Source: Caballeronia pedi
Lineage (GTDB): Bacteria > Pseudomonadota > Gammaproteobacteria > Burkholderiales > Burkholderiaceae
Assembly (NCBI RefSeq): GCF_001544915.2
Contig: NZ_FCOE02000027.1
Coordinates: 1-64,000 of the forward strand
Direction: 5' to 3'
Length of the DNA: 64,000 bases
Shown: one piece after another, positions 44,278 to 53,100 of the stretch
How the letters are laid out: each line of letters begins with the position of its first letter
Numbering within the stretch: the first letter of the stretch is position 1
The notes under the pieces: model-generated
What the model saw: the letters and a program-made list of their open reading frames with translations, nothing else
Told to the model about the DNA's origin: nothing
Database searches by the model: none
Translations under genes and position numbers: made by a program

Positions 44278-45237
44278 ATGCATCAGATCGGCTTCATCGT
44301 GCCGCAGAGATTCCAGCTTATGAGCCTCGCGGCGCTCACGGCATTCGAACTCGCGAACATGCCGCCACGAGGCCCGTGCTACGAGATTCATCTGCTGTCG
44401 CCGCATGGCGGCCTTATCGAATCTTCCAGCGGAATGACGTTGCAAACGAAAGCATTCGGAGAGCCGGCATTCGACACCGTCATCGTGGGTTCAATCACGG
44501 AGCTCAGGATTCCTCCATTCGATCCGGCTTTGATCGCGTTCGTGAAGGAAGCCGCGAAAGCGTCGCGACGTGTGGCTTCCATCTGCAGCGGCGCGTTCGT
44601 GCTTGCGGAAGCGGGACTGCTGAACGGCCGACGCGCGACCATGCATTGGGCTCACGCTTCCGAGTTCAGGGCACGCTTCCCGGACGTCGTCACGGAGGAA
44701 GACCGGATCTTCATCAATGACGGACCGATATGGACATCGGCGGGCATGACGGCCGGCATCGATCTCGCGCTGGCTCTGCTCGATAACGACCTGGGACCCG
44801 ATGCCGCCAAACTGGTTGCGCGGCTGCTCGTCATGAACCAGCGGCGGCTAGGCGGACAGAAGCAACACTCTGCCTTGCTCGACATGACGCCGAAGTCGGA
44901 TCGGATCGAGTCGGTGCTCGGACACATAAGGCGCAACCTGCGCAATCCGCTCACCATCGAGGAACTCGCGGATGTGGCCAACCTCAGCCCGCGTCAGTTC
45001 AGCCGAGCCTTTCTGGCGGAAACGGGTCAGTCTCCAGCGAAGGCCGTCGAACAGCTTCGGCTGGAAGCCGCCAGATTCATGATCGAACAAGGCCGGCATA
45101 CGATCAACGTGGTGGCGCAGGAGACGGGCTTCGCGGACAGGGAACGCATGCGGCGCGCGTTCGTGAGGACGTACGGCGTGCCTGCGGATGTCCTGCGCAG
45201 GAATGCGCGTCGGGAGGGCGCGGTTCCGGTCGAATGA
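44278..45237 (+). CDS. GlxA-family AraC-type regulator (DJ-1/PfpI + HTH)
   Basis: 319 aa. N-terminal DJ-1/PfpI-like domain (IGFIVPQRFQLMSLAALTAFELAN; SICSGAFVLAEAGLLNGRRAT, with Cys at the nucleophile elbow) senses a ligand; C-terminal AraC HTH (IEELADVANLSPRQFSRAFLAETGQSPAKAVEQLRLEAAR, then second HTH VAQETGFADRERMRRAF). It is divergent from the nitrilase gene and probably controls the nitrilase-carbonic anhydrase unit. Confidence 0.92.
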   Translation: MHQIGFIVPQRFQLMSLAALTAFELANMPPRGPCYEIHLLSPHGGLIESSSGMTLQTKAFGEPAFDTVIVGSITELRIPPFDPALIAFVKEAAKASRRVASICSGAFVLAEAGLLNGRRATMHWAHASEFRARFPDVVTEEDRIFINDGPIWTSAGMTAGIDLALALLDNDLGPDAAKLVARLLVMNQRRLGGQKQHSALLDMTPKSDRIESVLGHIRRNLRNPLTIEELADVANLSPRQFSRAFLAETGQSPAKAVEQLRLEAARFMIEQGRHTINVVAQETGFADRERMRRAFVRTYGVPADVLRRNARREGAVPVE

Positions 45238-45373
45238 CAGACTCAGGACGGTAACGATGATGTTGGAGTGGGTCGTGAATTTCTTAGCAATGCAAAGTTG
45301 CTTGGCATAATCGCCTTGGTGCGCTTCAGGCGGTCGTCGGAAAACCTGCTAAGCCGCCGCCTACGCGAGCACA

Positions 45374-46060
45374 TCAACCCGCCAACGCACCGACTCGCTC
45401 GAAGATAGCGCCACGTGGCGCAGGAGGTTCGGCAATCGGCGCATACGCGAGCTTGCGCGCTTCCTTCGCGCCGATGCCAAAGGCACGCATCAGCGCGAAC
45501 ATCGACTGCTCGGCGTAATCGGCGGGCGCATCGCCGGATAAAAGCGTTTCGATGCCGTACATGATCGAGCCAAGCGCGATATCCCGCGCGACGACCAGAT
45601 CGGTCACGTCGAAGCGGCCCGCATCCAGCGCCAGTTGCAAATCCCGCGTGAGGTACTCGTCGAGCAGGCGGCCGCGCGATCCCCGCTTCGTGCCCACCCG
45701 CGTGATGAACGCGCCCCACAGCGGATAGCGCGCCGCCATCCCCATGTAGAGCCGCGAACCGACGACGACCCGTTGCGCCGGATCATCGATCGCGCGCACG
45801 AGCGGGTCGAGGATCGCGAGCACTTCATCGCTGCTCTCGCCCGCCACGGCCGACAGCAGCTCCGCAGTCGTGCGGAAGTAGTTGTAGAACGTCCCGCGCG
45901 CGACCCCCGCCGCAGCGATGAAGTCGTCGATCGTCGGGGCATCCGCGCCCTTCTCCGCGAACACACCCAGCGCGCTCTCGATGAGACGGATGCGTGTCTT
46001 CTCCCGCCGCTGCGCCCCCACGCGGGTTCGGTGATTTTCGGTCGATTCTGTGTCTTCCAT
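45374..46060 (-). CDS. TetR-family repressor of the aromatic operon
   Basis: 228 aa. HTH at about residues 22-65 (IRLIESALGVFAEKGADAPTIDDFIAAAGVARGTFYNYFRTTAELL). The divergent intergenic region contains two TGAC-N6-GTCA palindromes that overlap the promoter of the FAH gene operon, so this protein most likely represses that operon until an aromatic-derived inducer binds. Confidence 0.93.
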   Translation of the reverse strand: MEDTESTENHRTRVGAQRREKTRIRLIESALGVFAEKGADAPTIDDFIAAAGVARGTFYNYFRTTAELLSAVAGESSDEVLAILDPLVRAIDDPAQRVVVGSRLYMGMAARYPLWGAFITRVGTKRGSRGRLLDEYLTRDLQLALDAGRFDVTDLVVARDIALGSIMYGIETLLSGDAPADYAEQSMFALMRAFGIGAKEARKLAYAPIAEPPAPRGAIFERVGALAG

Positions 46061-46131
46061 GGGCTATCCCGTTGATCTGGCTTGATTTTAGCAGCGCGTG
46101 CCGCGTGCGGGTTTGTCCTGAGTCGATTCAT

Positions 46132-46180
46132 ATTGACGATATTGTCAATTTGCATAGAATTGGAACTGACACATTCGTCA
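46132..46180 (+). promoter_or_regulatory. Promoter with paired TetR operators
   Basis: -35 TTGACG (46133-46138), 16-nt spacer, -10 TAGAAT (46155-46160). Operator 1 is TGAC-N6-GTCA at 46134-46147 inside an 18-bp near-perfect palindrome (46132-46149) covering the -35. Operator 2 has the same TGAC-N6-GTCA layout at 46167-46180, over the transcription start. Their centres are 33 bp apart, about three helical turns. Confidence 0.75.
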
Positions 46181-46235
46181 ATATGAAACTCAAGCAACCC
46201 GAGGCGTTCTGCCTTCGGGTCTACAGGAGGCAGAT

Positions 46236-47081
46236 ATGCGGTTCGTCAGTTTCGAAAAGGATGGCAAGGCAACCCTCGGCGTTCGTGACGGAGATCACGT
46301 GCGCATCCTCGGTGACGAGACACTGGAGTCCCTGCTCGCGCGCGGCGTTCGTCTCGACGAGTACGCAAAGACACACGCGACGGAAGACAAGGTGCCTGCC
46401 GCCGGCCTGAAGTACCTTCCGCCGCTGCAGAAACCGCCCAAGATTGTTTGTGTCGGTCTGAACTACGCCGACCACACCAAGGAAAGCAAGTACGAACAAC
46501 CCGACTATCCCACCTTGTTCCTGCGCGTCAACACCAGTCTGGTCGCGCACGAGCAGCCGATGATCCGCCCGGGCGTCACCGATTCGGCGGGCCTCGATTA
46601 CGAAGGCGAGGTCGCGGTCGTGCTGGGCAAGGGCGGCCGTCACATCGCGAAAGAAGACGCGCTCTCGCATGTCGCGGGTTATGCGCTCTTCAACGATGGC
46701 TCCGTTCGCGAGTATCAGTTCAAGACACCGCAGTGGACCGTCGGCAAGAATTTCGATGGCACCGGCGCATTCGGTCCCGATCTCGTCACCGCCGACGAAC
46801 TGCCCGCCGGCGCGAAAGGCCTGCTGCTGGAGACGCGCGTGAACGGCGAAGTCGTTCAGTCTGCGAGCACCGACGACATGGTCTTCGACGTCGCGACGCT
46901 CATCAGCGTCATCAGCGAAGCCATCACCCTCGAAGCGGGCGATGTGATCGTGTCCGGCACGCCGTCGGGCATCGGTTGGGCGCGCACGCCGCGCCTTCTG
47001 ATGAAAGCGGGCGACGTGTGCGAAGTGTCGGTCGAGAGAATCGGCACGCTGCGTAATGTCATCGCCGACGAAGCGCGTTGA
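46236..47081 (+). CDS. Fumarylacetoacetate hydrolase-family protein
   Basis: 281 aa. C-terminal FAH domain with metal-binding acidic residues in LDYEGEVAVVLGKGGRHI and LFNDGSVREYQ, plus TPSGIGWAR near the end. Family members hydrolyse C-C bonds in 1,3-diketones or isomerise/decarboxylate ring-cleavage products. First gene of the TetR-controlled operon, AGGAGG before the ATG. It most likely acts after the extradiol enzyme encoded next. Confidence 0.92.
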   Translation: MRFVSFEKDGKATLGVRDGDHVRILGDETLESLLARGVRLDEYAKTHATEDKVPAAGLKYLPPLQKPPKIVCVGLNYADHTKESKYEQPDYPTLFLRVNTSLVAHEQPMIRPGVTDSAGLDYEGEVAVVLGKGGRHIAKEDALSHVAGYALFNDGSVREYQFKTPQWTVGKNFDGTGAFGPDLVTADELPAGAKGLLLETRVNGEVVQSASTDDMVFDVATLISVISEAITLEAGDVIVSGTPSGIGWARTPRLLMKAGDVCEVSVERIGTLRNVIADEAR

Positions 47082-47139
47082 TTCCTCACCCGCGTAGCCG
47101 GCCGCAGAGCCGGCGCTCATCGAACATGGAGACACGGTC

Positions 47140-48078
47140 ATGAGCGACCCAGCCGTAGCATCCGCATGCGCAAGCGTTCACTCGATCGATCACTTTGCGC
47201 TCAACGTTCCTTCGCTCGCCGATGCAGAGCGATTCTTCAGCGCGTTCGGCCTCGATGTGACCGCAACAGCCGAAGCGCTCGAACTGCGCGCAGCCGACGG
47301 GCATCGCTGGGCGCGCTTGCTCCCCGCGTCGGGAAAGTCGCTGGCGTATCTGAGTTTCAATTGCTTCGAAAAGGATTTCGCAGCGATCCGCGAACAGGTT
47401 GAGGCCGCAGGCGCGGACCTGATCGCATCGCCAGACAAAGGTTTCTGGTTCCACGATCCGGACGGCAACCTGATTCAGGTGAAGGTCGGACCGAAGACGA
47501 CGCCATTCAACAAGCAACCGTGCGTCATCGCATCGAGTCACGCAGACGAGCGCGGTGCGCACACGCGCTCAACCGCGCAAACCGTGCGGCCACGGCGTCT
47601 CTCGCACGTGCTGCTGTTCTCGCCCGACGTGCTCCGTGCGCTCGAGTTCTATGGCAAGGCACTTGGCCTGCGTCTGTCGGACAAGTCGCTCGACATCATC
47701 GCATTCACGCATGCGCCGCATGGCAGCGACCATCATCTGCTCGCGTTCGCCAAAAGCAGCGCGCGCGGCTGGCATCACGCGGCGTGGGATGTCGATGACG
47801 TGAACCTCGTCGGTCAGGGCGCGTCGCAGATGGCGGCCGCCGGTTTCGCAAAGGGCTGGGGCACAGGCAGACACGTACTGGGCTCGAACTATTTCCACTA
47901 CGTGCAGGACCCGTGGGGCTCGTTCTGCGAGTACTCCGCCGACATCGATTTCGTGTCCGCCGGCCAGGCCTGGCCCGCTGGCGACTTCGCGCCGGAAGAC
48001 TCGCTCTATCTGTGGGGCCCGCCGGTCCCCGACGACTTCATCCATAACACCGAAGCCGGCGTCGTTTCACAAGACTGA
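47140..48078 (+). CDS. Type I extradiol dioxygenase (VOC superfamily)
   Basis: 312 aa, two VOC modules. The catalytic C-terminal module shows the Fe(II) ligands of the BphC/XylE type: His156 (LSHVLLFSPD), His213 (GWHHAAWDV) and Glu264 (FCEYSADID). It should open a catechol-like ring next to the hydroxyls. GGAGA precedes the ATG; the gene is 58 nt after the FAH gene. The substrate is presumably the product of the flavin hydroxylase encoded downstream. Confidence 0.9.
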   Translation: MSDPAVASACASVHSIDHFALNVPSLADAERFFSAFGLDVTATAEALELRAADGHRWARLLPASGKSLAYLSFNCFEKDFAAIREQVEAAGADLIASPDKGFWFHDPDGNLIQVKVGPKTTPFNKQPCVIASSHADERGAHTRSTAQTVRPRRLSHVLLFSPDVLRALEFYGKALGLRLSDKSLDIIAFTHAPHGSDHHLLAFAKSSARGWHHAAWDVDDVNLVGQGASQMAAAGFAKGWGTGRHVLGSNYFHYVQDPWGSFCEYSADIDFVSAGQAWPAGDFAPEDSLYLWGPPVPDDFIHNTEAGVVSQD

Positions 48079-48166
48079 TCGCTTCACACCCTTTGCATCG
48101 ATTCGATGGCTGCCGGATTCCCGGCGCCAGGGCACAACTCGCTCATTTTTCAGCAGGTGAACCGAA

Positions 48167-49783
48167 ATGACAGATCAAACCATTCTCGACGTCGCGATCG
48201 TCGGATACGGACCCGTCGGCCAATCTCTTTCCATTCTTCTCGGAGAGCGCGGCTATGACGTCGCGGTCTTCGACCGCTGGCCTTCGCTGTATCCGCTTCC
48301 GCGTGCCGTCTTTCACGACCACGAGATCCGCCGCGTATTTCATGCGATGGACCTGGGAGAAGAGGTCGAGCGCATCTCGCAACCGTCTTCCAAATATCAG
48401 TGGTTCAACGCGGACTGGAAGACGCTCGTCGAGATCGACTGGTCCGCGGAATCGATCAGCGACGGCCCGGTGGGCTACCTTTTCAATCAGCCCTCGCTCG
48501 AAGCGCTGCTCGACAGCAAGGCCAAGTCGTTGCCGAACGTCTCGGTGCAGCAGGGCTGGGAAGCGACCGGATTGCGGCAGTTGTCCGACTGCTGCGAATT
48601 GACCCTGCGCCGCGGCGTCATGAACGGCGCGAACTGGCAGCCGACCGGCGAGACGCAGACGGTCCGTGCACGTTACATCGTCGGGGCGGACGGCGCGAAC
48701 AGCTTCGTTCGAAAGTCGCAAGGCATCGAGTTCGATGATCTCGGCTTTCAGGAAGACTGGCTCGTCATCGATCTGCAGCCCAACGATGGCGTGAAGCTCG
48801 ACGTGCCCGACATCGGCCAGTGGTGCAATCCGGAGCGTCCGACGACGATGGTGCCGGGCGGCCCCGGCTATCGCCGCTGGGAGTTCATGCGTCTGCCGCA
48901 CGAATCGATCGAAGACCTGCAAAAGCCGGAGAAGGTGTGGGAACTGCTGTCGCCCTGGGTCACGCCGGAGAACGCGACGCTCGTGCGCCATGCCGTCTAC
49001 AAGTTTCGTTCGCTGATCGCGAGAAACTGGCATAGCGGCCGCGTGGTGCTCGCTGGCGACGCCGCGCATCAAATGCCGCCGTTCATGGGTCAGGGCATGT
49101 GCTCCGGCATCCGCGACGCATGGAATCTCGCCTGGCGCTTCGACCTGATCCTGAAGGGCATGGCCTCGGACCGCGTGCTCGAAGGCTATACGCCCGAACG
49201 TCGGCCGCAGGTGCGTGCCGTGATCGATGCATCCATCGCGATGGGTCAGGTCGTGTGCATCTCCGACAAGGACGAGGCGGCCCGACGCGACGAAGCGTAT
49301 CTCGCAGGCGATGTGCCCGCGCTTGCGCCCTTCCCCGGCCTGACCGATGGCCTGATCTGCAAGGACCCCGCATTCGGCTGCGAGAGCGTGGCCGGCTTGC
49401 TGAGCGTTCACGGTCAGGTGAAGAACCTGAGCGAGGCATCCCGCTACGACGACACCCTGCCCAACGGCTTTCACGTCATCGCACTCGATGCGCATCCGAA
49501 CCGGTACCTCGACGCGCAGGGCAAGGCGGCGCTGGCGGCCATCGGCGGGCATTCGATCGGCATCACGACCGACGCGGACAAAGCCGTCAAGGATCGCGTG
49601 CTGTTCGACGTCAGCGGCAAATACAAACGGTTCTTCGACGAGCACGGCGTGAAGGCGATCGTCGTGCGTCCCGACTATTACATTTTCGGCGGCGTGAGCA
49701 CGCTCGAACAGCTGCCTGCCTTGTTGACCGATCTCGTATCAAGGCTTTCGATCGACGAACACACGGAAGCGGCTCTTTCCTGA
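48167..49783 (+). CDS. FAD-dependent aromatic hydroxylase (MhpA-like)
   Basis: 538 aa. FAD-binding VAIVGYGPVGQSLSILLGERGYDVAVFDRW at the N-terminus, the second FAD motif GDAAHQMPPFMGQGMCSGIRDA near residue 295-315, and a C-terminal thioredoxin-like extension as in 3-(3-hydroxyphenyl)propionate hydroxylases. It would add a hydroxyl ortho to an existing one using NAD(P)H and O2, making the catechol for the dioxygenase. The substrate could be a phenylpropanoid or another phenolic acid. Confidence 0.92.
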   Translation: MTDQTILDVAIVGYGPVGQSLSILLGERGYDVAVFDRWPSLYPLPRAVFHDHEIRRVFHAMDLGEEVERISQPSSKYQWFNADWKTLVEIDWSAESISDGPVGYLFNQPSLEALLDSKAKSLPNVSVQQGWEATGLRQLSDCCELTLRRGVMNGANWQPTGETQTVRARYIVGADGANSFVRKSQGIEFDDLGFQEDWLVIDLQPNDGVKLDVPDIGQWCNPERPTTMVPGGPGYRRWEFMRLPHESIEDLQKPEKVWELLSPWVTPENATLVRHAVYKFRSLIARNWHSGRVVLAGDAAHQMPPFMGQGMCSGIRDAWNLAWRFDLILKGMASDRVLEGYTPERRPQVRAVIDASIAMGQVVCISDKDEAARRDEAYLAGDVPALAPFPGLTDGLICKDPAFGCESVAGLLSVHGQVKNLSEASRYDDTLPNGFHVIALDAHPNRYLDAQGKAALAAIGGHSIGITTDADKAVKDRVLFDVSGKYKRFFDEHGVKAIVVRPDYYIFGGVSTLEQLPALLTDLVSRLSIDEHTEAALS

Positions 49784-49812
49784 CTACAAGTAAAAATCCC
49801 CTGGAGGAGAAC

Positions 49813-50913
49813 ATGAGAAAGACACTGTGCGCGCTGGCTGCTGCATGCGCGCTCACGCCGCACGCTCACGCACAAAGCAGCGTAACGCTGTTCGGCATTC
49901 TCGATGTCGGCGTGAGCTATGTGAGCAACGAAAACGGCAGCCACAACTTCAAGGCCGACGACTCGATCTGGACGCCGAGCATCTGGGGCATGCGCGGCGT
50001 CGAAGATCTGGGCGGTGGTTACAAGGCCGTGTTCGAACTTGCGTCGCAGTTCTCGGTGAACAGCGGCGCAGGCATTCCGGGACCGAACGCCGACTTCAAC
50101 CGGCAGGCTTTCGTCGGTCTGTCGAAGGACGACATCGGAAGCATTACGTTCGGTCAGCAATACAACCTGATGGCGGACTTTCTATTCTTCCCGCCTGCGA
50201 AACTGGACGGAGCCTTCACCTATGGCGGCCTGTACAACATGCGCCAGGGTCCGTTCGCCGCGCTCGGCATTCCCCAGAATCCTACCGGCTCGTTCGACTT
50301 CGATCAGACCGGCGGTACGTCGCGCGTGTCGAACTCGATCAAGCTCGTATCGGCCACCTTCGCGGGATTGAGACTCGGCGCGCTGTACGGCTTCGGCAAT
50401 ACGCCCGGTTCGTTTTCCGCGAACAACACGATCGGCTTCGGCGTGAACTATGCGATCGGCGGCTTCGGCATCGCGGCGGCTTACAACGAAACGAAATACG
50501 CGGCACTGAACGACGGTCACGACGGGATTCGCAACTTCGGAGGCGGGATCAGCCAGACCATCGGCGACGTGTATCTCAATGCGCTCTACACGAATACGCG
50601 CAATACGCTGACGGGAGGCGTCGTGCAGGCGGTTCAGGTCGGAGGGCTGTACACGTTCATGCCGGATATTCGCTTCGGCGCGAACTATCAGTACATGAAG
50701 GGCAACGCGCAACTGAGCCACAACAGGGCGCAACAAGTCACCAGCGTCGCGCAGTATCTCCTGTCCAAGCGGACCACCTTATACGCCGAAGCGGTCTACC
50801 AGTGGACGGGCGGCGACGTCGAAGGCGGACATAACGCCTGGATCAACGGTGCGGGACAGTCGAGCACCACGCATCAAATCATCGGCCGCCTCGGCCTGCA
50901 GACTTCCTTCTGA
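49813..50913 (+). CDS. Gram-negative porin (OmpC-like)
   Basis: 366 aa. Signal peptide ending AHAQ, then SSVTLFGILDVGVSYVSN and GMRGVEDLGGGYKAVFELASQF, typical of Burkholderiales 16-stranded porins, ending in a terminal Phe (LQTSF) needed for outer-membrane assembly. GGAGG precedes the ATG at 49813. As part of the aromatic operon it probably lets the substrate across the outer membrane. Confidence 0.95.
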   Translation: MRKTLCALAAACALTPHAHAQSSVTLFGILDVGVSYVSNENGSHNFKADDSIWTPSIWGMRGVEDLGGGYKAVFELASQFSVNSGAGIPGPNADFNRQAFVGLSKDDIGSITFGQQYNLMADFLFFPPAKLDGAFTYGGLYNMRQGPFAALGIPQNPTGSFDFDQTGGTSRVSNSIKLVSATFAGLRLGALYGFGNTPGSFSANNTIGFGVNYAIGGFGIAAAYNETKYAALNDGHDGIRNFGGGISQTIGDVYLNALYTNTRNTLTGGVVQAVQVGGLYTFMPDIRFGANYQYMKGNAQLSHNRAQQVTSVAQYLLSKRTTLYAEAVYQWTGGDVEGGHNAWINGAGQSSTTHQIIGRLGLQTSF

Positions 50914-50943
50914 CACGCGCTTATCAATCTGGAGATTGCAAAC

Positions 50944-52197
50944 ATGGAATACAACACCGGTTCGAGGTGGGACACCGCCTATGAGTGGAAAGCCGTGGCC
51001 ATGCTGTCGCTGGGCTTTGGACTGGTCGGCATCGACCGGTTCATGATCATGCCGCTCTTTCCCGTCATGATGACGGATCTGCATCTCGACTATCAGGACC
51101 TCGGACACATCACCGGCGCGCTCGCCGTCGCGTGGGGCGTTTCGGCGATGTTCATGGGGAACCTGTCCGACCGCGCGGGCCACCGCAAGGTCATCATTCC
51201 GGCGATCGTCGTGTTCTCGCTGCTCGCGGGTCTGAGCGGACTTGCGACGGGCGTCGGCTCCCTGATTCTGATTCGCGCGGTGATGGGCTTTGCCGAGGGC
51301 GCGTACACGCCTGCCAGCATCATCGCGACGCTCGATGCATCGAAGCCGACGCGCCACGGGCGCAACATCGGCATTCAGCAGATGGCGTTGCCGCTCTTCG
51401 GTTTGGGCATCGCGCCGATCCTCGTGACACAGTTGCTCAAAGTCTTGCCGTGGCACTGGATTTTCGCGGTGGTATCGATTCCGGGGTTGCTGGTTGCTTA
51501 CTTGATGTTCAAGGTGTTGCGCGATACGAAAGCGTCATCTGCTGCACAGCACACCGCCACGCACGATGCCACCAACCACAAGTGGACCGACGTTTTTCGC
51601 TACCGCAACATATCGTTGAACATCGTCGGCATGCTGTGCTGGCTCACGTGCCTCGTCGTGCTGAGCGCGCTTTTCCCCAGCTATCTGATCGACTATCTTC
51701 ATCTGAGCATGCAGCAGATGGGTTATGTGCTCTCGGCAATCGGTTTCGGCGGCACGCTCGGCACGCTCGTCATGCCCGCTCTCTCCGACAAGCTCGGTAG
51801 AAAGCCGGTCATGATCTTCTCCGTAATCGGCGCGGCGCTCTTTCTGCTTCTTCTCATGCGCACCGGTGCGAATCCGACGTTGCTGTTCACTTACCTCACG
51901 CTCACACTGTTGTTCGTCTTCAGCATGATCACCCTGACGGTGGGACCGTTGAGTGCGGAATCGGTGCCGGCCAAACTGATGTCGACGGCTTCGGGTCTGG
52001 TGGTCGGCATCGGCGAAGTGTTCGGTGGTGGACTCGCACCGGCGATCGCGGGTTATATCGCAAAGCACTTCGGCATTCAGTACATCATGCATCTCGGGCT
52101 CGCCGCGCTCGCGATCGGATTTGTCGTTGCGCTCAGCCTGAAAGAGACCGCACCGGCGCGGAAGCGTGTGCAGGCGCCGGCTGTCGCATTGGATTGA
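50944..52197 (+). CDS. MFS transporter
   Basis: 417 aa, twelve predicted helices. The loop 2-3 motif is GNLSDRAGHRKVII and the loop 8-9 copy is ALSDKLGRKPVMI. It resembles aromatic-acid:H+ symporters in operon position, 30 nt after the porin gene, and is likely the inner-membrane importer of the same substrate. GGAGA lies upstream of the ATG. Confidence 0.93.
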   Translation: MEYNTGSRWDTAYEWKAVAMLSLGFGLVGIDRFMIMPLFPVMMTDLHLDYQDLGHITGALAVAWGVSAMFMGNLSDRAGHRKVIIPAIVVFSLLAGLSGLATGVGSLILIRAVMGFAEGAYTPASIIATLDASKPTRHGRNIGIQQMALPLFGLGIAPILVTQLLKVLPWHWIFAVVSIPGLLVAYLMFKVLRDTKASSAAQHTATHDATNHKWTDVFRYRNISLNIVGMLCWLTCLVVLSALFPSYLIDYLHLSMQQMGYVLSAIGFGGTLGTLVMPALSDKLGRKPVMIFSVIGAALFLLLLMRTGANPTLLFTYLTLTLLFVFSMITLTVGPLSAESVPAKLMSTASGLVVGIGEVFGGGLAPAIAGYIAKHFGIQYIMHLGLAALAIGFVVALSLKETAPARKRVQAPAVALD

Positions 52198-52213
52198 GGC
52201 ACGATTTTCAACG

Positions 52214-53059
52214 TCACGTCGTATAAAGCGTGACCAGAAAGATGGTGAATCGATAGCCAAGAACGATCAGACCCGCCACCAGCGCCATTGCAGCCGCCTG
52301 AACGACTCGCGCCTTACCGCGCGAGCCGAAGACGGGCTTGATGGCGAGAAAGATATAACCTCCACAGAAGCAGAGATTGATGATCGACAGAAGGTTGTCG
52401 ATGAATGGCGAACTGAGTCCGAGTCCGCCCAGACGGATATCGATAGCCGCGACGGCTAGCGCGAGCGAGAACACCAATAACAGGAACGCGTAGAGATGGA
52501 GTGAGAAATAGACAAACGTGACAAACGGTTTGCGCGAACGGAGAAAGATCATCCGCAACGACAAAGTGAACGGAACCACCATGAGAATGATGAGCGACTT
52601 GGCATTGAGCACCGCCGCGCGATCGAACGTTGCCGTGTACTGGGCCACGTCCGTCCGCAGTCTCGCGACGCGCTCCGCCACCAGCGAGCGCGCCAGCGGA
52701 CTCCAGTCCTGATGATAAAGATGAGACTCCAGAGTCGATCCGAACACCTGGGTGTCGGTCAGCGACTGCAACGCGAAGAAGAACGCATTTGCGACCAGGA
52801 ACAACTGGAACGGCGGCACGTACGGCATGCGCTTTCCATTCAGATGCGCAACCGTCAGCTCGCCTGGATGACGCAGCAGAACCCAGAACGTACGCAGCAG
52901 CCGTCCGTCGATGCTCGTCGCCGCGTGCAGAATCTTCGCTCCGATCCCGCGCAACGTCAGATCGGGAGGCCGAAGCGGGCTTTCGCCGCACATCGGACAG
53001 AAAGGCGTGGTGACATGATGAGCACACGTCGGACATATCCAGGGTTCGGTCGCAGGCAT
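52214..53059 (-). CDS. DUF3667-like zinc-ribbon membrane protein
   Basis: 281 aa from the ATG at 53059 (GGAGGACATC upstream). N-terminal zinc ribbon with two CxxC pairs (CPTCAHHVTTPFCPMCGES), then the RGIGAKILHAATSIDGRLLRTFWVLLRHPGELT segment and about four or five transmembrane helices, as in DUF3667 proteins. Function unknown. It follows the aromatic operon convergently and lies between it and the phenol regulator gene. Confidence 0.82.
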   Translation of the reverse strand: MPATEPWICPTCAHHVTTPFCPMCGESPLRPPDLTLRGIGAKILHAATSIDGRLLRTFWVLLRHPGELTVAHLNGKRMPYVPPFQLFLVANAFFFALQSLTDTQVFGSTLESHLYHQDWSPLARSLVAERVARLRTDVAQYTATFDRAAVLNAKSLIILMVVPFTLSLRMIFLRSRKPFVTFVYFSLHLYAFLLLVFSLALAVAAIDIRLGGLGLSSPFIDNLLSIINLCFCGGYIFLAIKPVFGSRGKARVVQAAAMALVAGLIVLGYRFTIFLVTLYTT

Positions 53060-53100
53060 GATGTCCTCCGTTGGACCGGTCGTACACCTACCCTTCATCG

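Noticed and set aside
48143-49645. Antisense frame of 500 codons opposite the flavin hydroxylase gene
   Set aside because: No domains or ribosome-binding site, and the opposite strand encodes an intact FAD hydroxylase.
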